The position numbers were made by a program, and so were the translations under genes. The notes below the pieces were generated by a model, which was not told the DNA's origin, ran no database searches, and saw nothing but the letters and a program-made list of their open reading frames with translations. DNA of 64,000 nt from Paraphysomonas bandaiensis (Eukaryota; Chrysophyceae): NCBI GenBank assembly GCA_965644295.1, contig CBFFRP010000298.1:372001-436000 (forward strand), given 5' to 3'. Of this stretch, positions 54,596 to 64,000 are shown piece after piece. How positions within the stretch are numbered: position 1 is the stretch's first letter; each line of letters opens with the position of its first letter.

Positions 54596-57500
54596 ATGAA
54601 TGACACGGCTTATTATCCCGGATATCATATGGAAAATGAACAGTATGGTGTATCAGAAGAGATTATTCAAGGAAATCAATGGATGGATTATAGTAGTTTC
54701 ATTGATGATGATGGTGGCATATCGTGTATCTCATTTGATGATACACATGAATTAATATGGACCGGTAGGGATTCGGGACGAATTACATCATATTTACATT
54801 CTACTGGACCTGAGATTGTTAAATATTCTTCATTTATGGCTTGTAAGAGTCCTATTGTTGAATTACTGCCCAGTCAGCAAAATATTCTGTCAATGTCTGC
54901 AGATGGCATACATATGCACGCAAAGGGAGGATTAAAATTATTTAGCGTCAATCCATCCATACTAGAAAATGATGGATCGAATATCTCTCTAACATGTGGG
55001 GTAATATTTGAGCTCTCAGGTGGGCTAGTGAGAGGGCATGACCAGTACCTCTTCTCTGGCACGAGCAGCAACAGTTCGTATGTTTATGACTTGAACAACA
55101 CCGGTGCGCCGCTGGTGACCTATGACCTAGAAGCGGGTGCCAACTGTGCACGTAGTAGTGTGACGTTTCTCACAGTGGGGTGTGCTGACGGTAAAATTAG
55201 ACTTCTGGATCCATCACTCAGGAGCAACGCCATTCAGCACACGCTTGATGCGCACACAGGTACATAATAGTCATTCAACACGTTTTTGAAACTGTCAGAA
55301 TAGATTCGTCACGGGTATTATGATGTTTTATAATACGCCAATGCGCGTAGTACATATACTTATATGGAATTTATGTAATCATCGTAACCATGCAGGGAAG
55401 GTGTCCTGCGTGAGTATGCTCTTGGATGGAACGACTATGATATCCTGTGGTCTTAGTGGACGGCCTTTAAACCCCTATGACAGTAAAAGCCCTATTACGG
55501 TATATAGACACTTTGCCGATGTATTCGTTGTCTATCTGTTTTGTTAACTGCTGTTTGTGTCTGTAGTATCATCCCGATCCTCTGGTGAGGGTATTTGATA
55601 TGCGTATGTTGCGACAAGTCTCTCCTATCACACTCGCAATTCCCCCTCCCTCTCATGTGACAATGTTTCCCTGTGCCTTCCCATCTCCTCCAGATCCCTC
55701 TTGTTCTATAGCAAAGGCGACTTTTCTGGCTTCGTCGGCAAATGGATATATGCAGAGCTTGTCGCTGTCAGACAATCACGAAGGGATACTGGAGAGTATG
55801 CAGGTAAGGCGTCCACTTTCGTTAGTCGTGCATAGTTCATGGCTTATGTAGGTGTGTTATGCCGCTCTTGCTGGATCTGCCGATGGAAGTGAAGTAGATA
55901 AAGTGACTGCAATGGCAGCTTCCTCCACAGGTATACGCCATTTTATTCTTTTAAACATTTGGGATATGGAAGGCTCCGTTTATCAATTGTGTGCCCTACA
56001 TCAATTGTATTTCGCCTGATAAACTAAATTGTAATAAGGACGAATTGCTGCTGTGGGATCTGCGATGGGCGCACTGTCACTCCACGCACTCATGGACCCA
56101 ATGGACGAGAACTCTATGATGGATATTAAAGTTAATGAGGTTGGTAAAGTGTCCAGTCGTGGCGTAGCATCTTGTTGGTTCTTTGATTTTATGAAGTTGT
56201 ATATAAGTGTTGTTAGTAACGGGTGTGCAGGCCTCGGAAGATCTCCAGGTGCCTCCTAGTCGCCCCCCTCCTCCACCGTTGTCACTTGGCATTGACACTC
56301 CCAACCTTGCTACCTCATACATATTATCTACAAAATTACTAACTTCTGAGGTAATCGTGTAATTTGTGGTACTGTGTTTTGGCTGTTGATCCAGTTGGAG
56401 GATCTAGTTGATTCTGTGTATTATATTTTATGCTTACCAACTGTTGTTATTGTGCAGGAGAGCCAGTCTCTATTGTCATCCTTCAGTTCCACTCCACAGT
56501 GGGCGAAGAGCCACATGAAGATGAAACCACGTTCCAAGTGCGTATTTATTTGTTTTGACTTACATTTGTAATCGTTCTCTACAGAATTGCTCCAGAACTG
56601 CTTAGCGAGGCGAATCGTAAGGATTACATCGAAACTATTCAAAACAAGAAAGGTAGTTTCTTGCGTTGTGTGCAGGAAGTGTATGTATATGTAGGGTGCA
56701 GTACGTGGAGAGCATGTCATATATATGGTGACTGTTTTAGTCTCAATTGTGTATGTAGGATATCCCCCAAACAGTCTATTATGCCACAAGGCACGCGGGT
56801 TAGCATATGCTATATGCGATCCCCGCGTCATACTACCCCCTACTGCTGCGTCTGTGGCGTCGCGGGCACAGAACGCACGAACATACAGCGTGGGATCCAA
56901 CTCATCCAACGATAGCGAGTCAATGGGACGACACTCGAGTAAGTGTAGTCGACAGTGCAATAGGGAAACGCTCATGTGGTAATACCTTGCCAATGTAGAT
57001 GGGAGAGCAAACTCAGATGGAGACTGTAAATATCCGCCGTCGTCTTATACGAGGTAGGAGTATTTGCTGTGGAGTATGGAATGCTCTTTCAGCGTTGTAA
57101 TCTGTATATTCTTATGGTTAACAGATTTTCATCATATTCGATTTAATTAGTTTTGGTATATGCAGAGTTAAGAGTCATCGCGGCAAGCACAGAATGCAGC
57201 GTTACAACTATGCCGCTTCTAATGTAAGTATTTGCATTTCTGTTATCAGTATCACGAATGCCTTCAGAACACCCCTTTCGTGGGAATTGAGAATTCTACC
57301 AATAATTCGTGGTGCAATCCTGTGCTACAGCTGCTATTCGCTATTCCCTCAATTCGTGAAAGTGCTTTGTCTACGCAGAAGTCAATGTATCACAACTCTA
57401 ATCCGAACACCCTATACGGTGAACTAGGGTTTTTATTTGACATGATGTTGGCAGTGTTTCAGTCAGGGGAGAGAGTCAAAGGAGTTGAGTTCGATACTCC

Positions 57501-60500
57501 AATGACAGCAGTGGATGTTGTGGGGGGAACACAGCAGGTAATTGTGGCGAATCGTCCGAAAAGTGTCGACCCCAATGCGATATCGCGCGTTGTCACTCCG
57601 TCTAATTTCCAACGGGTGTTTCAAATCCTTTCGGTAGGACTGTTCGACAATATCAATAAGCTACGTAAAGCACAAGATGCGAATTTATCACCTCAGCAGC
57701 AGTCTATGAAGGACCCGTCGTTAAGTCCTCAGACATCACATATTAACGATGTCACTGTAGTGGACGCTCGAGCGTTGCAGTTGCATGTACAGGTGTTTAT
57801 AAAGTTCATACTGAAACAGCTTCTCATGGAGCAAGAGCAAGAGGGTCGGTATTCTGATAACAATAGCTATGAATGTAGCATTCAACAATCTTTTGCTTTC
57901 AATCTGACTTCTTCGTCAACATTTCTTCAATCTAATACTACAAGTCCTGTATCATCATTGAAGGGAGTTTCATTGGATCTCTCTTACCCTTCCCCATCAC
58001 TATCGTGTCCCTCTTTTTCCGAGATCCTTTATAGAACGTTAATACAGTCTTCGCAAATGCGTGGATGGTGTTCGGCCTCAGAATCGTATGAACCTTTTAA
58101 ACTAACTAAGCGAGTGGTTGTTTCCTCTCTGCCCAACGTACTAACCCTTTTGTGCGGGGACACACTGGGTACTCCAGCGTCTCCGTATCTTGGTGCCAAA
58201 TCTTCGTCTTCGAAAAGTTGGAACCCAGATAGTTTATGGCATGGCAAGAATTCTATCGGTGGAAGCTGGCTACCTGTTGATATTGAGGTAATATTGCTTT
58301 TTGTTATATATCGCGCACTCTCTGTGCAGTGCTGTTTCGGTATATTATTATTGATGTGATGGTATCCGATTATTGTAGGTTGTATATATTCCTCCAACTG
58401 ACAAATCGGGGGATAATACCGAAGGCCGAGTGTATGTAAGCGAGAAGCTGGCGAGTTGCGATCACCCCCCTGTTGCTTCATCTGCTGCCTCGTGTAATTC
58501 TTCGAAGGGTGCTTTAGAGGTTGTTGCAGAACAGCCAGAAACACCTGATACAACGGCAGAATCAGGCAAGGAGACAGTAGATTCTACAGGGAGTATGGAG
58601 AACTGGCTAGTATTCGACGGCTCCACGTCAAATGTTTTATCAGCACCGGCATCGGTATATCATACAGGTACATATGTGTTCGACTTGGCATTTTATGAGT
58701 ATTTGTAGTAAACTGTCGACTCGTTACGGACAATGTGATAATGATTTCTATTTTATACAGACTGTCAAGATAAAGTGGTTGTAAGACTTTCTTTATTTGG
58801 TGTGATTTCTGGTGTACGGTCTGATGGCGCAACTCACAATAGCACATGTGAACCATCGTCGCAAAGTGCTTCGTCGAACTTCCCGTCCTGTCATGCTGTG
58901 TTACACATGCGTACTAAGAGCTGTCTCTCAACTCCCGATCCTGCCCTTGCCGAATCTGAACAAAACAACGACGAGTGGACATTGTTCAACGATTTTGCGA
59001 TATCACATTGTAAAATTCGAGAAGTAACAATGTTTCCTGAGTGGCGAATTCCTTGTGCATTGTTTTTCGCTCGCTCAGATGTATCACTATGGCCTGATGG
59101 GTCACTATTGACGTCAATTAAATCTACAAAACGCGTTCCCGTCCCAAGTAATGTTTTGAAGCTCCCTTCCTTATCAGCAGTTAAATGTATATCTCCTCCT
59201 CCCGCCCTTATTCCCCCGTCACCTTCTACTTCGTCGCTATCAAAGAGTCCGATGTTGGTTGCCTTCGACGCGGAGTTCGTGTCTGTGGAGGTTGAAAAGG
59301 TAGTGATCGATGCACGTGGTCAGAGAATCGTCAAAGATGAAGGGCGTCAGGTAATCTACACTGTAATATATGTTCAAGAAATTTGTTTACATGTAATTTG
59401 CTAGGTTCTGGCTCGAATATCTCTTCTCGATGGTACACCGGCACACTGTGCAGATGGGCAATCGGATATGACAGTGTTGGCGGACGACTATGTACTGCCC
59501 TCTGAACCTGTGGTTGACTACGTTACGCGCTTTAGTGGCCTTACGGAGGAAGATCTTAACCCGTCCGCGTCCAGGCACGCAGTGGTTCACAATCGAACTG
59601 CCTACCTGAAACTACGGTACTTCCGGGACGCCGGTTGCATTTTCATCGGACACGGACTACAAAAAGATTTTGAAACGGCGAATTTGTTTGTACCACCGGA
59701 ACAGGTACTGTGCCATATTAGTGCTATAGTTGTCATTTATGCCCCAGATACGAGACACGGTGGAACTCTGGCGTCTTCCCAATCAACGAAAAATATCATT
59801 GCGCTTTCTTGCTTCCTACTTGTTAAAGATGGAGATACAGGTGATCTCGGATGTGCAGTGTGTTGTTCGATTTCTTCTAAATCGTACCGTTGAAAACAGG
59901 ATGATATTCATGACTCTATCGAAGATGCTCGGACTGCGCTGTTGCTGTACCGTCACTATGAAGAAGTTAAAGCTAAAGGCCCCCAATGTCTACAAAGTAT
60001 GTCAGCTATATGCACGCTGCGTGTATCATGTTTGTACTTATGCAGGTACTTTGAACGATTTGTATGCCTTTGGGAATAGTACTAATTGGACCATTGGACT
60101 GGATCGTCTTCCTGAATCACCTGTGGCACCTCGCAAGCACCCTCTTGGACGAGGTAGGGGATACCTCCCGGACCGTGGGTTTCAACAACAGACGCATTTT
60201 CCCCAGTATTCGATGAGCAGGCAGGGGTATATTCCTGGTACGTATGTATGATGCCTATGGCGTGTCCCATTTACAATTCATTTTATCGTAGGGTCGATGG
60301 GGCACCATGGAAGGGGTGGTGGTAGAGGTGTGATGCAACAGCAGTACCATTATGGCAACACACAACAGCATTACGGTTATCCTAAGTATGGAGGGCAGAA
60401 TGGCAGTACGTATTGAGGTGCGTATATACCACTTGGTATGTTGGTAGCTGGTGTTGTCTTTTTGGCTAATTCAATTTATATTTTTCAGAAAATTACCAGT

Positions 60501-60541
60501 TTCAATCAGCGAGAAATGTATCGCGGATGTATGAGCTATAG
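54596..60541 (+). CDS. PAN2: PAN2 poly(A)-specific ribonuclease catalytic subunit, 20 exons
   Basis: Exons 54596-55259, 55396-55499, 55567-55803, 55852-55930, 56039-56139, 56231-56350, 56458-56537, 56585-56652, 56759-56938, 56999-57053, 57166-57223, 57250-58287, 58379-58667, 58761-59350, 59405-59704, 59748-59840, 59900-59996, 60046-60237, 60292-60405, 60489-60541; frame kept throughout, 1503 residues. PAN2-PAN3 trims mRNA poly(A) tails in the cytoplasm. An N-terminal WD40 propeller (ISCISFDDTHELIWTGRDSG..., VGCADGKIRLLDP) is followed by a linker and a UCH-like pseudo-hydrolase domain (FVGIENSTNNSWCNPVLQLL), with Asn-Ser-Trp where active hydrolases have the Cys box. The C-terminal DEDD exonuclease is complete: FDAEFVSVE (Asp, Glu), GHGLQKDFE (Asp), HDSIEDARTALLLY (His, Asp). 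Longer than usual (~1100-1200) because of Ser-rich inserts and a Gly/Arg/Gln/Tyr-rich tail (MGHHGRGGGRG, QQYHYGNTQQHYGYP). Omitting the last intron gives an alternative stop at 60416. Confidence 0.92.
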
Positions 60542-60951
60542 AGAGCAAATTATGTACGCGACACAAATAGGTGTTTGTCTATACTGTTTTTGATTTATGC
60601 GACACATGTACATTACCAGTTGCAAACTAGGTAACATGTAGTAGTGGTTTAGGTATTATTCAATAAGAGTTGTGGATGTGTTAAGTAACACTATGATAAG
60701 GTTGTAAGTTTTATGCTGTATGCAATGTGTCTACTTCTCTGAATTTCGATGTATAATTCTTCGAGATATAGCGTCGACTAAATAGGTACGTCAATGATAA
60801 CTGAGTCGCTTACTAACTTATATTGACATCATAACTCATTCCAATTTCGTAGGTTATACTCATGTGAGATCCAATATACTTCGTTTCGTATTTGCCTATC
60901 GTCTACGTACAACAAATAACACAGCGTCATAGTATTAGCCGAATTTGTCAG
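60542..60951. other. Convergent 3' intergenic stretch
   Basis: About 410 bp shared by the 3' ends of PAN2 (plus) and the KDM5-like gene (minus). AT-rich; both polyadenylation regions must lie here. No repeat seen. Confidence 0.45.
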
Positions 60952-63533
<2,582 letters not shown>

Positions 63534-64000
63534 TGAATCTATAGCACTCTAAACCTCTACAATTAGATACTATATATATATATATATATTATATATATAT
63601 ACATACATTATAACTGGATTTCCGAGCCTTTGACATGACTGGTAATCTAGTATATTAATGTTACTATACAATAACGATAATATCAACTATAATCTATATA
63701 TGATCATATGAATATATGAGTGTATTAGTAGTTAGTATAGTAACAATATTAAAATATACAAATACAGAGATAGAAACAACTATTTTTTTTTTAAACTATT
63801 AGAAATTACTTACCAGTTACTACCAGCGTATTATTCAATTTGATAGTGTTAAACTAGATGGATATATACACGATTAAGTACTAGACTATCACTAATCTGA
63901 TCAAACTCTACTATTAAAGTAAGTTAGTAAGTTTAGTTGATCGTATCTTGAAGAGACGCTATAATGGTCTGTATATATGCATATCCATACAGCTCTATGA
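63534..64000. other. Right-edge AT-rich stretch
   Basis: Upstream of the KDM5-like gene. Contains a (TA)n run (63570-63600) and a T8 run (63782-63791). No gene seen before the window edge. Confidence 0.5.

Noticed and set aside
63570-63600. (TA)n run as a replication origin or centromere hint
   Set aside because: Similar runs occur at many places in the window; nothing else supports such a role.

Overview
The window is nuclear DNA of a eukaryotic microbe. Genes are split by many short GT-AG introns (often 35-110 bp), intergenic DNA is AT-rich and full of TATA-like and TACA-like simple repeats, and an intact Ty1/copia retrotransposon is present. No bacterial or organellar layout is seen and no tRNA or rRNA gene was recognised. 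The gene set (a heat-shock factor with an HSF domain of the kind common in stramenopiles, a class C GPCR, PAN2, TRM11, a KDM5-like demethylase, a CLU-like protein, a Crypton-like tyrosine recombinase) would fit a stramenopile protist, but this lineage call is an inference.

Left part (1-19.5 kb): Kelch-BTB gene (-), a secretory glycosyltransferase-like gene (+), a complete copia element with two identical 307-bp LTRs and a 5-bp target duplication, a CAD-type alcohol dehydrogenase (-), a small MATH-like protein (-), a WD40 protein with an N-terminal PCNA-interaction motif (+), TRM11 tRNA methyltransferase (-), and a cytochrome c oxidase Vb/COX4-like subunit that lacks the usual zinc cysteines (+).

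Middle (19.5-41.4 kb): a 2.5-kb gene-poor stretch with a MITE-like element, a two-domain VOC/glyoxalase protein (-), a mitochondrial carrier (+), a minisatellite, a 16-exon CLU-like gene (+), poorly resolved small genes (F-box-like on -, an unknown on +), a heat-shock factor (+), a type I membrane protein (-), and a two-exon tyrosine recombinase (+) whose 3' end runs into a tandem array. Beyond it a second tandem repeat carries two nearly identical ORFs for a Cys-rich, secreted-looking peptide.

Right part (41.4-64 kb): a secreted multidomain protein (cupin-like region, FnIII-like repeats, PA domain), a 770-bp foldback element, a GABA-B-like receptor, a TPR protein, a small basic protein, the full 20-exon PAN2 deadenylase gene, and a convergent 16-exon KDM5-like histone demethylase (JmjN-JmjC-C5HC2).

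The genes form no operon or single pathway. Several act in gene expression (HSF, PAN2, KDM5-like, TRM11, WD40/PIP). Exon models were built by hand from splice consensus, reading-frame continuity and family resemblance; phases add up for the models given with exon coordinates, except where stated.
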